From: Polycladomyces zharkentensis | GTDB lineage: Bacteria; Bacillota; Bacilli; Thermoactinomycetales; JIR-001 | Direction of reading: 5' to 3' | Length of the DNA: 64,000 nt | NCBI RefSeq assembly: GCF_016938855.1 | Contig: NZ_JAFHAP010000008.1 | Location: 372,280 to 436,279 of the forward strand | Shown: positions 26,089-34,897 of the stretch, piece by piece | Layout of the letters: the number at the start of each line of letters is the position of its first letter | Position numbering within the stretch: the first letter of the stretch is position 1 | Program-made: the position numbers and the translations under genes | Notes under the pieces: generated by a model | Told to the model about the DNA's origin: nothing | Seen by the model: only the letters and a program-made list of their open reading frames with translations | Database searches by the model: none

Positions 26089-26337
26089 TCAAGAAGACAT
26101 GCGCCCGCTTTCTTTCATGATGCCCAACACCAACGGGATCAGAATGACCAGCCCGCCGATCATCCCGACCACTGCACCTATTTTTCCCAATCGCCAAGCC
26201 ACAGAGAGCAGGAAGAATCCGACCAAAACGAGAACCATCACTCGCGGAAAACGTTTGACGACCGCAAGCGGATGCTGTCGCAAACGAAGCGTCAACAGGA
26301 GCCATACAACCAGAACAGCCCCGATCATCACCTTCAT
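26089..26337 (-). CDS. Small hydrophobic membrane protein
   Basis: 82 residues with two or three membrane helices (MIGAVLVVWLLLTL; VMVLVLVGFFLLSVAW; GAVVGMIGGLVILIPLVLG). The ATG at 26337 overlaps the plsC stop (ATGA), and GGAAGG lies upstream. It appears translationally coupled to plsC. No family recognised. Confidence 0.6.
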   Translation of the reverse strand: MKVMIGAVLVVWLLLTLRLRQHPLAVVKRFPRVMVLVLVGFFLLSVAWRLGKIGAVVGMIGGLVILIPLVLGIMKESGRMSS

Positions 26338-26927
26338 TGTCCGCTTCCTTCCTCGATCAGACGCCGGATTTCCGTCATGATCCGTTTGGTCGCTTCCTTG
26401 GTCGTCTCCGTGTTCACCTTGGTCTCCAACCACGGTGTCAAATCAACAGGGGGACCGAAACGAAGGCGGATGGGACGGAAAAGTCGGTAAGGGCCGATGA
26501 TCGCTGCCGGCACAACGGTCGCTTTGCTTTTTAATGCGAGGAATGCCGCACCGGGTCGGCCATCGCCCAACTCCCCGGTTTTCGAACGCGTCCCTTCGGG
26601 AAAGATGACCAAAACCCGTTTCTGTTCCAACAATTCCAGAGCAAGTTTGATCGCACGTTTATCGGATGCCCCCCGTTTGACGGGAAACGCTCCCAAAGCT
26701 TGAATCAGCTGTCTGAGCAGGGGTATGCGAAACAACTCCTCTTTGGCCATGAAATGCACTTTGCGCTGAAGTGCCGAACCGACCAGCGGAGGGTCCAGAT
26801 TGCCGATATGATTGCAACAAACGATAACAGGGCCGTCAGCCGGGATGTGATGCGCCCCATCAACTCTCCAGCGATAAACCAAGGTGAAAAAACAACGGCA
26901 CACCCAACGCGCAAATGGATATAACAT
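26334..26927 (-). CDS. plsC: 1-Acyl-sn-glycerol-3-phosphate acyltransferase
   Basis: Adds the second acyl chain to lysophosphatidate. The 197-residue protein has an N-terminal hydrophobic segment. The PlsC motif I is degenerate: VIVCCNHIGNLDPP carries N-H-I-G-N-L-D, an NHxxxxD form of the usual HxxxxD. Motif III is FPEGTRSKTGEL, and VPAAIIG is present. ATG 26927 is preceded by GGAGAG and follows the cmk stop by 1 nt. It is YpfB-like in position. Together with plsY and gpsA it covers phosphatidate synthesis. Confidence 0.93.
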   Translation of the reverse strand: MLYPFARWVCRCFFTLVYRWRVDGAHHIPADGPVIVCCNHIGNLDPPLVGSALQRKVHFMAKEELFRIPLLRQLIQALGAFPVKRGASDKRAIKLALELLEQKRVLVIFPEGTRSKTGELGDGRPGAAFLALKSKATVVPAAIIGPYRLFRPIRLRFGPPVDLTPWLETKVNTETTKEATKRIMTEIRRLIEEGSGQ

Positions 26928-26928
26928 C

Positions 26929-27597
26929 TTACTCTCCACCGCCCACTTTGGTTCGACAGAGTTCCAAAATTCGCTCCACCACATCGTCGATGGAACGGGA
27001 CGTGGTGTCGATTTCCACTGCATCATCCGCTTTGCGCAAAGGGGCGTGTTCACGAGTGGTGTCCGCTTCGTCCCGTCGTCGAATCGCTTCTTTCAATTCC
27101 TCCAAATTTGCGGAAAATCCGCGGCGCATCATTTCCAGATACCGCCGACGGGCACGCTCCTCGATGGAAGCGGTCAAAAATACTTTCACATCGGCATCGG
27201 GCAGCACATAGGTGCCGATGTCCCGGCCATCCATGACAACACCAGTCTTTTGTGCAATCGCCCGTTGTTTCTCCACCAATGCCTCCCGGACACCGGGGAT
27301 TCGGGCCACTGCCGACACCTGGGCTGTCACCTCGGGGGAGCGGATCTCTTCGGTTACACGAACACCATCCACCCAAATGTCTGTCGGATGAATATCGATT
27401 TGGGTCTGCTGCGCCAAACGCGTCACAGCCACTTCATCCGACGGATTCACCTGCTCGCGCAGGGCTTTCCAAGTGACTGCCCGATACATGGCGCCGGTAT
27501 CGACATACGTCAGTCCCAGCCGGTCCGCCACTTGTCGGGCAACCGTACTCTTCCCGGCACCTGCCGGGCCGTCGATCGCGACTGAAAAAGACTTCAT
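26929..27597 (-). CDS. cmk: Cytidylate kinase
   Basis: Phosphorylates CMP and dCMP. The 222-residue protein has the P-loop IDGPAGAGKSTVA near residue 7, DTGAMYRAVTW, MDGRDIGTYV and RAxRRYLEM segments. ATG 27597 follows GGGAGGAATCG; the open frame continues upstream without a ribosome site. Order cmk-plsC-rpsA is conserved with B. subtilis cmk-ypfD. Confidence 0.96.
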   Translation of the reverse strand: MKSFSVAIDGPAGAGKSTVARQVADRLGLTYVDTGAMYRAVTWKALREQVNPSDEVAVTRLAQQTQIDIHPTDIWVDGVRVTEEIRSPEVTAQVSAVARIPGVREALVEKQRAIAQKTGVVMDGRDIGTYVLPDADVKVFLTASIEERARRRYLEMMRRGFSANLEELKEAIRRRDEADTTREHAPLRKADDAVEIDTTSRSIDDVVERILELCRTKVGGGE

Positions 27598-28010
27598 GCC
27601 CACGATTCCTCCCATAAGCGGGATGAAATGAAAACGAGCAGGTCGAGCCTGCTCGATTGTGGATAACTTTATTCGATTCAACTCGATTTCAAGTGATCCC
27701 CTATCGAAAAACTCCGACCGTGAGACAGACAGCGATTTCGCAATCCGCTATGTATTCCTTTGTTGTCAATTCTGTTTTTAGGTTACCACAAAACCCTGTC
27801 CCGTGCAATGACCTTCACCATTTTTTTCTGTCATTTTCCCGCTGGTGGTGTGGGATCTTCGTTCACGTGAAAGGGAGGAACAGGACAGGGACCGTATCCC
27901 CGGTGGTTTCACGGGATAAACGGTCCCGTTTAAAATTTCGCGTTCTCCTTCCGGCTTGCTCGGCCTTCACCCTGCAAAGGCAGACATGCCGCCCCGCACT
28001 TCGGCTGTCG
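27598..28010. other. Intergenic region between ypeB and cmk
   Basis: It holds the ypeB-side terminator at 27625-27655. A second inverted repeat, CGGGATAAACGGTCCCG, lies at 27914-27930. No supported open frame is seen. The cmk promoter may lie in the AT-rich segment around 27660-27790, but I cannot choose a hexamer pair with confidence. Confidence 0.4.
27625..27655 (-). terminator. Terminator between ypeB and cmk
   Basis: CGAGCAGG-TCGAG-CCTGCTCG stem followed on the minus strand by TTTTCATTTC, about 355 nt after the ypeB stop. Confidence 0.65.
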
Positions 28011-29360
28011 TTACAACGATGTCGTATCCGCCTTTTTCACCTTATCCACAAATTCTTCCCGTCCGTTGTCCGCATTGATGAAGATGCGGTACTGGTCATC
28101 TCCCAGCCAACCGACAAACTCGTAGCACAGGACGGGATTGCCGTCTTCACCGTAGATGACAGCCAGATTGCTCTTCTCCAGATTGAGCCGGGGATTGACC
28201 GCCTTTTCTGCCTGTTTCGCAGACAGGCGGGGACGGTGAAGCGATTTCATCACGGGATGATTGAACACGTAATCATTGGCCTGCAGCGCCATGATCTCTC
28301 CATTGTCCAGCGCCACCTTCACCGTGACGGTTTCCGGATAGATCAACACTCCCCGTTCTTGGTGAACAAACGTAAACGTCGCTGTCCGTTGCGAGGAATC
28401 ATACGAAACGGCCCGCATCGTTGGATAGCCCAGCCGGTTTAAAAACCGCGATGCACGCTGCTGCGCTTCCCCGATTGACAACCGTTGCCGCTCAACCGGT
28501 CTGTCGAACATCAACCATACCAGATAGCCGCCCTTTTTGGTGAAGTCCGCATAAACCACATAACCGTCCTCCCGCTTCAACCGGGCGGAGTACGTTTGAA
28601 AGTCCCCTTTGCGGTTTTCCGTCACCACGATGCCCCGCGTGGAAGGCCGACCCAGCACAAACGCCAGTTTGTTTTTTACTTCCTGCACCGTTGCCGGCTT
28701 TCCGGGAAGCCGCACATATTGTTGTTTTTTCCTGGCTTCCTGGTTGTGAATGGTGGGTCCCCAATCCACTTCGGAATAAGCGTCCATCGTATTGTCCACT
28801 TTGCGGAACCCGTCAATGATGGTCGTGTCCATCTTTTTCCCTTCCGTGGCCAGCGCCAGTTCCACATCCATCCAACGCAAATTGCGCGACAACACCTGGG
28901 ACTGCACTTTCTGCAATTCTGTCTGCACCTGACTCGCCCGTTCGTACAATGACCGCAGCGTGCCCCATTCTTTGTCCGTCAACGGTTGTTTATCAAGGTC
29001 CCTCAATCCGACGCGAAAACTGAAATCGCCCATCTTGGACAAAAATTCCTCTGTCTTGTTAAATGGCATCAATGTCAGCGGCAATTGGGAAAGATCGCTC
29101 TGCGCAGCATAAGTGAGCCGCCAGACATTGGTCAAGCAGTTGACCATGGATGGCCGCGTTTGTAAAACCAACGTTTTGCCCAACTCATCCTGCAATTGAT
29201 CCAAGTGAAAATTCAGCTCGTGAAACGCTCGCTGATACTGGTTTTCCGCTTTGATCAGCACTGCATTCTTATCCTGGTTCTCTTGATAACCCCACACCAC
29301 CGTACCGATCAGCGCGATCACGGCAATGGGAAACAGTATCGCGGCTATGCGTCTGTACAC
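28011..29360 (-). CDS. ypeB: Spore germination protein YpeB
   Basis: Needed for SleB to be packaged and stable in the spore. The 449-residue protein has an N-terminal membrane anchor (IAAILFPIAVIALIGTVVWGY), a helical domain, and C-terminal PepSY repeats visible as LSIGEAQQRASRFLNRLGYP and LSAKQAEKAVNPRL. The length matches B. subtilis YpeB (450). It follows sleB by 18 nt in one operon. Spores of this organism probably need the pair for cortex breakdown during germination. Confidence 0.95.
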   Translation of the reverse strand: MYRRIAAILFPIAVIALIGTVVWGYQENQDKNAVLIKAENQYQRAFHELNFHLDQLQDELGKTLVLQTRPSMVNCLTNVWRLTYAAQSDLSQLPLTLMPFNKTEEFLSKMGDFSFRVGLRDLDKQPLTDKEWGTLRSLYERASQVQTELQKVQSQVLSRNLRWMDVELALATEGKKMDTTIIDGFRKVDNTMDAYSEVDWGPTIHNQEARKKQQYVRLPGKPATVQEVKNKLAFVLGRPSTRGIVVTENRKGDFQTYSARLKREDGYVVYADFTKKGGYLVWLMFDRPVERQRLSIGEAQQRASRFLNRLGYPTMRAVSYDSSQRTATFTFVHQERGVLIYPETVTVKVALDNGEIMALQANDYVFNHPVMKSLHRPRLSAKQAEKAVNPRLNLEKSNLAVIYGEDGNPVLCYEFVGWLGDDQYRIFINADNGREEFVDKVKKADTTSL

Positions 29361-29378
29361 GTCATGATTCCTCCCTCT

Positions 29379-29852
29379 TCAACGACAGAAAATATGTTTG
29401 CCGATCCGTTTGACCTGCGGACGATTCCAGATCCATTTGGATGTGGCGGTAGCCGGATTGAAATAGTACAAACATCCTGACACGGGATCCCAACCATTGA
29501 TCGCGTCCATCGCCGCTTTTTTGGCGGTCGCGTCGGGTGTCAACCAAATCTGACCGTCCGATACCGCCGTAAACGCTCCCGGCTCAAAGATGACACCCGG
29601 GATACTGTTGGGAAACTTGGGTGACGCCACCCGATTCAGAATGACGGCGCCGATGGCGACCTGCCCGATATACGGCTCTCCTCTTGCTTCCCCGTAAATC
29701 GCATTGGCCATCAACTGGATATCATTCGCAGAAAACTTTCCGCTGTATTTGCCCACACGGGCGGCGGAAGTGTCAAGAGAACCGGTGAGACAGAACACGA
29801 GGGTGAAACAGCTGACCAGGAGTAAAACGCGCACCGGAAACTTCCGCTTCAT
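29379..29852 (-). CDS. sleB: Spore cortex-lytic enzyme SleB, catalytic domain only
   Basis: A lytic transglycosylase of cortex peptidoglycan. The 157-residue protein has a signal peptide (LLLVSCFTLVFCLTGSLDTSA) and one Hydrolase_2 domain: MANAIYGEARGEP with the presumed catalytic Glu55, QVAIGAVILNRV and YYFNPATATS. B. subtilis SleB is about 305 residues with an N-terminal peptidoglycan-binding domain, which is absent here. ATG 29852 follows GGAGGGGGAAAGC. The ypeB neighbour shows it is SleB and not CwlJ. Confidence 0.92.
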   Translation of the reverse strand: MKRKFPVRVLLLVSCFTLVFCLTGSLDTSAARVGKYSGKFSANDIQLMANAIYGEARGEPYIGQVAIGAVILNRVASPKFPNSIPGVIFEPGAFTAVSDGQIWLTPDATAKKAAMDAINGWDPVSGCLYYFNPATATSKWIWNRPQVKRIGKHIFCR

Positions 29853-29884
29853 GCTTTCCCCCTCCATGATATTGCCTTTGGAGG

Positions 29885-29915
29885 TAGTCTGGGCCAAAGA
29901 TTCCCCCTTTATGCA
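29885..29915 (-). promoter_or_regulatory. Possible SigG promoter of sleB-ypeB
   Basis: Minus strand TGCATA (29915-29910), 18 nt, CAGACTA (29891-29885). SigG promoters have a TGMATA -35 and CATAMTA-like -10 with this spacing; the -10 differs by one base. Forespore expression by SigG is established for sleB in B. subtilis. Confidence 0.55.
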
Positions 29916-29941
29916 ACAAAAAAAGCCGGTTTCAACCGGCT
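29913..29941 (-). terminator. Terminator after the small zinc-ribbon gene
   Basis: AGCCGGT-TTCA-ACCGGCT stem with minus-strand TTTTTTTGTTG. It overlaps the possible sleB promoter. Confidence 0.8.
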
Positions 29942-30012
29942 GTCACTGGCTGACAGTGCCTTGCGGTGAGACACTGTCTTTCGGAAACGTCCAAGCGAAG
30001 CATGTCACTGTT

Positions 30013-30171
30013 TCAGCATCGCTCGGTATGGATGTCAAAATCGGTTTGATTATCGCACAAACATTGCTTGAAACCTGTTTCAATTTGTCCTTTTCGCATA
30101 CGTCCTTTCAGTACGAACCGCTCTCCGCAACGCTTGCAACGAATCCGCACCCAGTACTTGTCTTTGTTCAT
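30013..30171 (-). CDS. Small zinc-ribbon-like protein
   Basis: 52 residues, MNKDKYWVRIRCKRCGERFVLKG, with CKRC (residues 11-14) and a CLC pair near 39-41 as possible zinc ligands. ATG 30171 follows AGGGTGAG. It lies between ypdA and sleB and has its own downstream terminator. No named family recognised; a role in nucleic acid or redox binding would be a guess. Confidence 0.55.
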   Translation of the reverse strand: MNKDKYWVRIRCKRCGERFVLKGRMRKGQIETGFKQCLCDNQTDFDIHTERC

Positions 30172-30229
30172 ATGCCGCTCACCCTGATCCGTTCCCAACG
30201 TGTATGATCATTTTACCCAAATCCGTCAC

Positions 30230-31210
30230 CTACGATACGGATACCTTACGCGTTATGTGTTCGGCAATTTTTTCTCCATGAAAGCGTCCGTTTTCGATGA
30301 AGATTTTGTTGGCGTCATGTCCCGCCGCAATGACTCCGGCAATATAAAGACCCGGCACGTCGGTTTCCATTGTGTCGGGATCATGGGTCGGTTCCCCCGT
30401 CTTTGGATCGAACGTCACCCCCAATGTTTCCATCAGGGAACGGTCCGGTCGGTATCCGGTCATGGCGAATACCGCATCATTGGCAATTTCCAACCGCCGC
30501 CCCTCCTGCTCCAGAACGACGGTATCCGGTTTGATTTCCCGTACTTCGCTGTTCCAATACATATGGATCCAGCCTTTGCGGATCGCGCTTTCGATTACCG
30601 GCTTCAACCAGGCTTTGACACTGTCGGTAAACGCCGATCGGCGATAGGACATCGTCACCTTTGCCCCGGCCCGATAGAGTTCCAACGCGGCGATCACCGC
30701 CGAATTTTTCCCTCCGACCACCAGCACTTCCAATCCCGAAAACGGATGTCCTTCCTCAAAATAATGATGTACTTTGGGCAGATCTTCTCCGGGAATCCCC
30801 ATCAAATTGGGATTGTCATAATAACCGGTGGCAATGACGACGTGACGGGTTCGATACTGAAGGGATCGACCGTTTTTCTCCGTCTGTACGTCAAAAACGC
30901 CGTCGTCGTCTTTCTCCACGCGCACCACTTTTTCGTACGTACGGATGCGTAAATCATATTTTTCCGCTACCGTGCGATAATATACCAACGCCTCGTGACG
31001 GGTCGGCTTTTCACGGGCGGTCACGAACGGCACATCCCCGATCTCCAGCAATTCCGGGGTACTGAAAAAGGTCATGTGTGTGGGAAAATGATAAATCGAA
31101 TTGACCAAGCATCCTTTTTCAATCACCAACGGGGAAAGCCCCCGGTTTTTCGCTTCCACCGCAACGGATAATCCACACGGTCCCGCTCCGATGATGATCA
31201 GATCTTCCAT
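30230..31210 (-). CDS. ypdA: YpdA family bacillithiol disulfide reductase
   Basis: An FAD/NADPH enzyme that reduces bacillithiol disulfide in Firmicutes. The 326-residue protein has IIIGAGPCGLSVAVEAK as the FAD GxGxxG motif, VVGGKNSAVIAALEL as the NADPH motif, and VVIATGYYDNPNL. Cys14 in the GPCGL segment corresponds to the family's N-terminal active-site cysteine. It follows gudB as in B. subtilis. A bshB-type deacetylase gene for bacillithiol synthesis is 1.8 kb away at 33035. Confidence 0.93.
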   Translation of the reverse strand: MEDLIIIGAGPCGLSVAVEAKNRGLSPLVIEKGCLVNSIYHFPTHMTFFSTPELLEIGDVPFVTAREKPTRHEALVYYRTVAEKYDLRIRTYEKVVRVEKDDDGVFDVQTEKNGRSLQYRTRHVVIATGYYDNPNLMGIPGEDLPKVHHYFEEGHPFSGLEVLVVGGKNSAVIAALELYRAGAKVTMSYRRSAFTDSVKAWLKPVIESAIRKGWIHMYWNSEVREIKPDTVVLEQEGRRLEIANDAVFAMTGYRPDRSLMETLGVTFDPKTGEPTHDPDTMETDVPGLYIAGVIAAGHDANKIFIENGRFHGEKIAEHITRKVSVS

Positions 31211-31232
31211 TGCTTCACCACCCCTGACGATG

Positions 31233-31257
31233 AAAACACCCTGAGACAGGGTGTTTT
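31233..31257 (-). terminator. Hairpin between gudB and ypdA
   Basis: AAAACACCCTG-AGA-CAGGGTGTTTT, 11-bp perfect stem with T residues on either side. It should limit read-through from gudB into ypdA. Confidence 0.75.
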
Positions 31258-31283
31258 CTATTCAGCATTTCTTTATTATTTTA

Positions 31284-32567
31284 TTATACCCAACCGCGGA
31301 AACGGGAGGCTTCGGCCATTTTTCGCACGCCCACCATGTAAGCGGCAAGGCGCATGTCCACGTTGCGGGATTGTGCTGTATGATAGACGTTTTCAAATGC
31401 TTTGACCATGATTTCTTCCAGTTTCCGCTCCACTTCTTCTTCGGACCAATAATAACCCTGATTGTTCTGTACCCATTCGAAATACGAAACCGTCACGCCA
31501 CCTGCACTGGCCAACACGTCAGGGACGAGCAAAATCCCCCGCTCGTGCAGAATGCGTGTCGCCTCCAAGGTGGTCGGGCCGTTGGCCGCTTCAACGACAA
31601 TGTTGGCACGGATGCGATGCGCATTGGATGCTGTAATTTGGTTTTCCACCGCTGCCGGTACCAAAATGTCGCAATCCAACTCGAGCAGTTCCTGGTTGGT
31701 GATCGTATCTTTGAACAGCTTGGTTACCGTTCCGAACGAGTCGCGTCGATCGAGAAGATAGTCGATATCCAATCCGTTTTCATCATACAAACCGCCGTAG
31801 GCGTCGGAAATGCCGATAATCTTGGCCCCCGCATCACTCATGAACTTCGCGAGGAAGCTGCCGGCATTGCCAAAGCCCTGGATTACAACCCTGGCGCCTT
31901 TGATGTCCAGGTTGCGCTTCTTGGCCGCTTCGCGGATCATGATCGTCACACCTTTGGCCGTAGCCGTCTCCCTGCCCCGGGACCCGCCCAGCACGAGCGG
32001 TTTGCCGGTGATGAATCCGGGGGAGTCAAATTCGCGAATTCGGCTGTATTCATCCATCATCCACGCCATGATCTGTGAGTTGGTAAATACATCCGGCGCG
32101 GGAATATCTTTGGTCGGACCCACAATTTGGCTGATCGCCCGAACATAGCCGCGTGAAAGCCGTTCCAATTCGCGGAAGGACATCTGCCGCGGATCGCAGA
32201 CGATCCCGCCTTTCCCGCCGCCGTACGGCAAATCGACGATTCCCGCTTTCAAACTCATCCAAATCGAAAGCGCTTTCACTTCATTTTCCGTTACATCCGG
32301 ATGAAAGCGCACACCGCCCTTTGTCGGACCGACTGCGTCATTGTGCTGTGCGCGGTAGCCTGTAAACACCTTGACGGAACCATCGTCCATCCGCACCGGG
32401 ATTCGGACCGTCAACACGCGCAAAGGCTCCTTCAACAGTTCGTAGACATGCTCCGGATAACCCAGCTTCTCCAGCGCCTGCTTGATCACGACCTGCGTGG
32501 ATGCGAGTACGTCGAGGTTTTCTTTCGGTTCCACGGATTCGTTGGTCCTCTCAGACTGTTGTCCCAT
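31284..32567 (-). CDS. gudB: NAD-type glutamate dehydrogenase
   Basis: Interconverts glutamate with 2-oxoglutarate and ammonia. The 427-residue protein has the catalytic-lysine region GGVRFHPDV...[19 protein letters not shown], the [12 protein letters not shown] nucleotide motif and the C-terminal [15 protein letters not shown] block. Position beside ypdA and the mecA homologue matches gudB of B. subtilis. The segment that is duplicated in the cryptic B. subtilis laboratory allele is not duplicated here as far as I can see, so the enzyme should be active. Confidence 0.95.
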   Translation of the reverse strand: MGQQSERTNESVEPKENLDVLASTQVVIKQALEKLGYPEHVYELLKEPLRVLTVRIPVRMDDGSVKVFTGYRAQHNDAVGPTKGGVRFHPDVTENEVKALSIWMSLKAGIVDLPYGGGKGGIVCDPRQMSFRELERLSRGYVRAISQIVGPTKDIPAPDVFTNSQIMAWMMDEYSRIREFDSPGFITGKPLVLGGSRGRETATAKGVTIMIREAAKKRNLDIKGARVVIQGFGNAGSFLAKFMSDAGAKIIGISDAYGGLYDENGLDIDYLLDRRDSFGTVTKLFKDTITNQELLELDCDILVPAAVENQITASNAHRIRANIVVEAANGPTTLEATRILHERGILLVPDVLASAGGVTVSYFEWVQNNQGYYWSEEEVERKLEEIMVKAFENVYHTAQSRNVDMRLAAYMVGVRKMAEASRFRGWV

Positions 32568-33034
32568 CCCTTACCACCTCAAAAGAAAGTTCCCATCAAT
32601 CCAATGCTCAGTATACACTTTTTTTCAAAAAAACATGGGGTCGTCCTTACACAGTATACAACACATCCCCTATTGAAGAAACACCATTTGTCTTGACGAA
32701 TCAATGAAGGGAGACAAAAAGCCATTTCAAAAAAAATGAAATTCCATTCCTAATGAATGAATATGCAGGGGACAGCGGTGGATCACCCACGAGGGGAAAC
32801 GCGGTTTTTTTGGGAGATACTGCTCACCGCCTGCGGTCCGTTTCGAAGCGGACATGTATTGCTTCCGGCGGGGTGAACCGGAAAAACAAACGCAGAACGC
32901 AAGAATATACGGGTTGACCTATTTTTGAAAGAAGCGCAAAATCGATTTTGGGGAACGATTACAGGGAACAGGGGAAAATCGTGACTGAATATCACCGGCA
33001 TCCGGATCTCCTTGAAAGGAAAGGATCGAACCTT
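32568..33034. other. Divergent control region between gudB and the bshB-type gene
   Basis: About 465 nt without a gene. A TATACT hexamer on the minus strand (32658-32653) may be the gudB -10 but lacks a good -35. Several short dyads occur, for example GTCCGTTTCGAAGCGGAC at 32837-32854. The plus-strand promoter at 32914-32942 is listed separately. Confidence 0.45.
32914..32942 (+). promoter_or_regulatory. SigA-type promoter of the bshB-type gene
   Basis: TTGACC (32914-32919), 17-nt spacer, CAAAAT (32937-32942), about 90 nt upstream of the ATG. Confidence 0.5.
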
Positions 33035-33763
33035 ATGACGCGAACTGCGTTGCTCCTATTTGCTCATCCCGATGATGAAACGTTTACTTGCGGCGGGACC
33101 ATCGCCAAATATGCCCATGATCCCGGTGTAAGAATCATCCTGTATTGCGCCACGCGGGGCGAAGCTGGCAAGGTGGGGGACCCTCCTTTATGCCGTCCCG
33201 AAGAGTTGGGTGATGTGCGCGAAAGGGAATTGGCACGTGCAGCGAAAATCCTCGGAATCCACATGGTCATCCAGCGGAATTTCGGCGACGGGAAGTTGTC
33301 CCGCTTGCCCAGGGAGGAATTGACCAAGGACATTTTACAGGTGATGGAGAAAGTACGCCCCGACGTCATCGTCACCTTCCCGCCTGATGGCATCTCTGGC
33401 CATGCCGACCACCGCGCATTGCACCAAGCTGTTGTGCAAGCCTGTGATGAGGCAAAAAACCGCTGGAATTTCAAATTGTACTATGTGGTCATACCCCGAT
33501 CAACAGCACCTGATGCGGGAGCCATTTACACCACACCCGACGATGATGTCACCACCTCGGTTGATGTGACAGCCCATCGGCAGGCGATCATGGAAGCATT
33601 GCGCCAACATCGCACCCAGCACTTGTCCATCGAACGCGTGTTTCCGGGAGTGTTGGCTGGAGAGTGGCAACGACTGCGCACAACGGAATATTATCAGCTG
33701 GCAATGCAGAACGGCCGATGGCTGTTGCAACCGGATTTGAAAGAAACGGATTGGTGGGGATAA
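33035..33763 (+). CDS. bshB2: PIG-L/LmbE family N-acetylglucosaminyl deacetylase, BshB-like
   Basis: A zinc-dependent deacetylase of 242 residues. The metal motif HPDDE appears near residue 12 (LLLFAHPDDETFTCGGT) and the second GHADHRALHQA near 126. Members BshB1/BshB2 remove the acetyl group from GlcNAc-malate in bacillithiol synthesis. ATG 33035 is chosen because AAGGA lies 9 nt upstream; the open frame starts earlier. Presence of ypdA nearby supports bacillithiol metabolism, but other LmbE proteins share these motifs. Confidence 0.82.
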   Translation: MTRTALLLFAHPDDETFTCGGTIAKYAHDPGVRIILYCATRGEAGKVGDPPLCRPEELGDVRERELARAAKILGIHMVIQRNFGDGKLSRLPREELTKDILQVMEKVRPDVIVTFPPDGISGHADHRALHQAVVQACDEAKNRWNFKLYYVVIPRSTAPDAGAIYTTPDDDVTTSVDVTAHRQAIMEALRQHRTQHLSIERVFPGVLAGEWQRLRTTEYYQLAMQNGRWLLQPDLKETDWWG

Positions 33764-33780
33764 AGGTTTACCGACCGTGG

Positions 33781-33829
33781 AAAAAAGCAGGGGCCGACTT
33801 CCCTTTCACACAGGGAGTCAGCCCCTTAC
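33781..33829 (-). terminator. Terminator after the mecA homologue
   Basis: Long stem AGGGGC...GCCCCT extended by CGACTTCCCT/AGGGAGTC, loop about 7 nt, followed on the minus strand by GCTTTTTTCC. It may also stop the convergent bshB transcript. Confidence 0.8.
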
Positions 33830-33869
33830 GTGTATCCATCAAACATACGCACCGGACCGATGCGTACGC

Positions 33870-34457
33870 TTATTGGCCAAAATAGCGGATCAATTGATCG
33901 ATCGCATGGTTCGTCATTACCGCTTTACCGTATTCGGCCAACATATGTTCGGTCAGCGTGGAAGGTTCTCCGAATTCAGTCAAAATGGCGATGACGGCTT
34001 GCAGATAATCCGTTTGGATTTCTTCGTCAAACACGAGGAAGTATTGATTCTGGTAAGCGTACACCTTGCCGCCCCCGCGAATCAAAGACCGCAAGCGGAT
34101 CGCCGCCTGAACGAGATCTTCGAAATCCGAAAAGCGGAAAATGATCTGCTCACTTTCCTCCAGCGTCACTTCCAACTCATACATGTCGTCATCGAGATCG
34201 TCCTCGGGCTCAGGGGTACGACCGCGGGTGACTACGACCACCATCCCCTGCGTCGGAAGGGCAAACACTTCTACCGCCACAGGCCCCGCAATCTCAAACC
34301 CCAGCTCCTGATACGCCTGTTCCATCATGTCATTGAACAGTTCGTGCACCTTGGGGATATCTCGCCACATGTCCTCTTTGTTGATCCCGCGATCTAGTAG
34401 ATCGTCCATGGATAAGTAGAAGCGGACCTTGTCTCGCCCTAAACGCTCGACGCGCAT
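33870..34457 (-). CDS. mecB: MecA-type ClpC adaptor
   Basis: A 195-residue adaptor. The N-terminal substrate-binding part reads MRVERLGRDKVRFYLSMDDL; an acidic linker (PEPEDDLDDD) follows near residue 83; the C-terminal ClpC-binding domain contains FSDFEDLVQAA and the final TNHAIDQLIRYF. ATG 34457 is supported by GGGAGGGTAAACCC just upstream; the open frame to 34568 is not coding. Its place next to gudB matches ypbH (mecB) rather than mecA of B. subtilis, but the genes are paralogues and the choice rests on synteny. Confidence 0.85.
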   Translation of the reverse strand: MRVERLGRDKVRFYLSMDDLLDRGINKEDMWRDIPKVHELFNDMMEQAYQELGFEIAGPVAVEVFALPTQGMVVVVTRGRTPEPEDDLDDDMYELEVTLEESEQIIFRFSDFEDLVQAAIRLRSLIRGGGKVYAYQNQYFLVFDEEIQTDYLQAVIAILTEFGEPSTLTEHMLAEYGKAVMTNHAIDQLIRYFGQ

Positions 34458-34602
34458 GGGTTTACCCTCCCTCGCTGGAGACCTGCTCCATACAGCGTAT
34501 GAGGGTGAATTGCGTTTCGTTACGCAAACAGGTCTCCAATTTCTCTCTTTAATTACATGATACATCATATGGGCGGGGAATGCACCTGAACATCCTGTTG
34601 CA

Positions 34603-34630
34603 AATAAAAAAAGAACCCCTTTGACGGGTT
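34603..34630 (-). terminator. Terminator of the tRNA operon
   Basis: AACCC-CTTTGAC-GGGTT hairpin followed on the minus strand by CTTTTTTTATTTG, 26 nt after the tRNA-Cys end. Confidence 0.75.
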
Positions 34631-34655
34631 ATCGTCGATCCTCATTCCAATAGAA

Positions 34656-34729
34656 TGGAGGGGGCACCCGGAATCGAACCGGGGATAAGGGATTTGCAGT
34701 CCCGTGCCTTACCACTTGGCTATGCCCCC
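34656..34729 (-). tRNA. tRNA-Cys (GCA)
   Basis: 74 nt. Acceptor GGGGGCA/TGCCCCC, encoded CCA, discriminator T, anticodon loop CTGCAAA giving GCA, T arm GGTTCGATTCC. Last gene of a four-tRNA operon. Confidence 0.96.
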
Positions 34730-34735
34730 ACGTTT

Positions 34736-34809
34736 TGGCAGGGGCGGTAGGAATCGAACCCACACTAGAGGTTTTGGAGACCTCCGTTCTACCATTAAAC
34801 TACGCCCCT
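34736..34809 (-). tRNA. tRNA-Trp (CCA)
   Basis: 74 nt. Acceptor AGGGGCG/CGCCCCT, discriminator G, encoded CCA. The anticodon stem GAGGT/ACCTC encloses CTCCAAA, so the anticodon is CCA. Confidence 0.95.
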
Positions 34810-34815
34810 GCGTGA

Positions 34816-34892
34816 TGGTAGCGGCGGAGGGCCTCGAACCCCCGACCTCACGGGTATGAACCGTACGCTCTAGCCAACTGAGCTACGCCGCC
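34816..34892 (-). tRNA. tRNA-Met (CAT), elongator type
   Basis: 77 nt. Begins GGCGGCGTAGCTCAGTTGG, anticodon loop TTCATAC, encoded CCA. It matches the elongator Met tRNA of Bacillus and lacks initiator features such as the GGG/CCC pairs of the anticodon stem. Confidence 0.93.
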
Positions 34893-34897
34893 ACACA

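Noticed and set aside
30200-30952. 250-codon plus-strand frame opposite ypdA
   Set aside because: Antisense to the FAD/NADPH domains of ypdA; no supporting signal.
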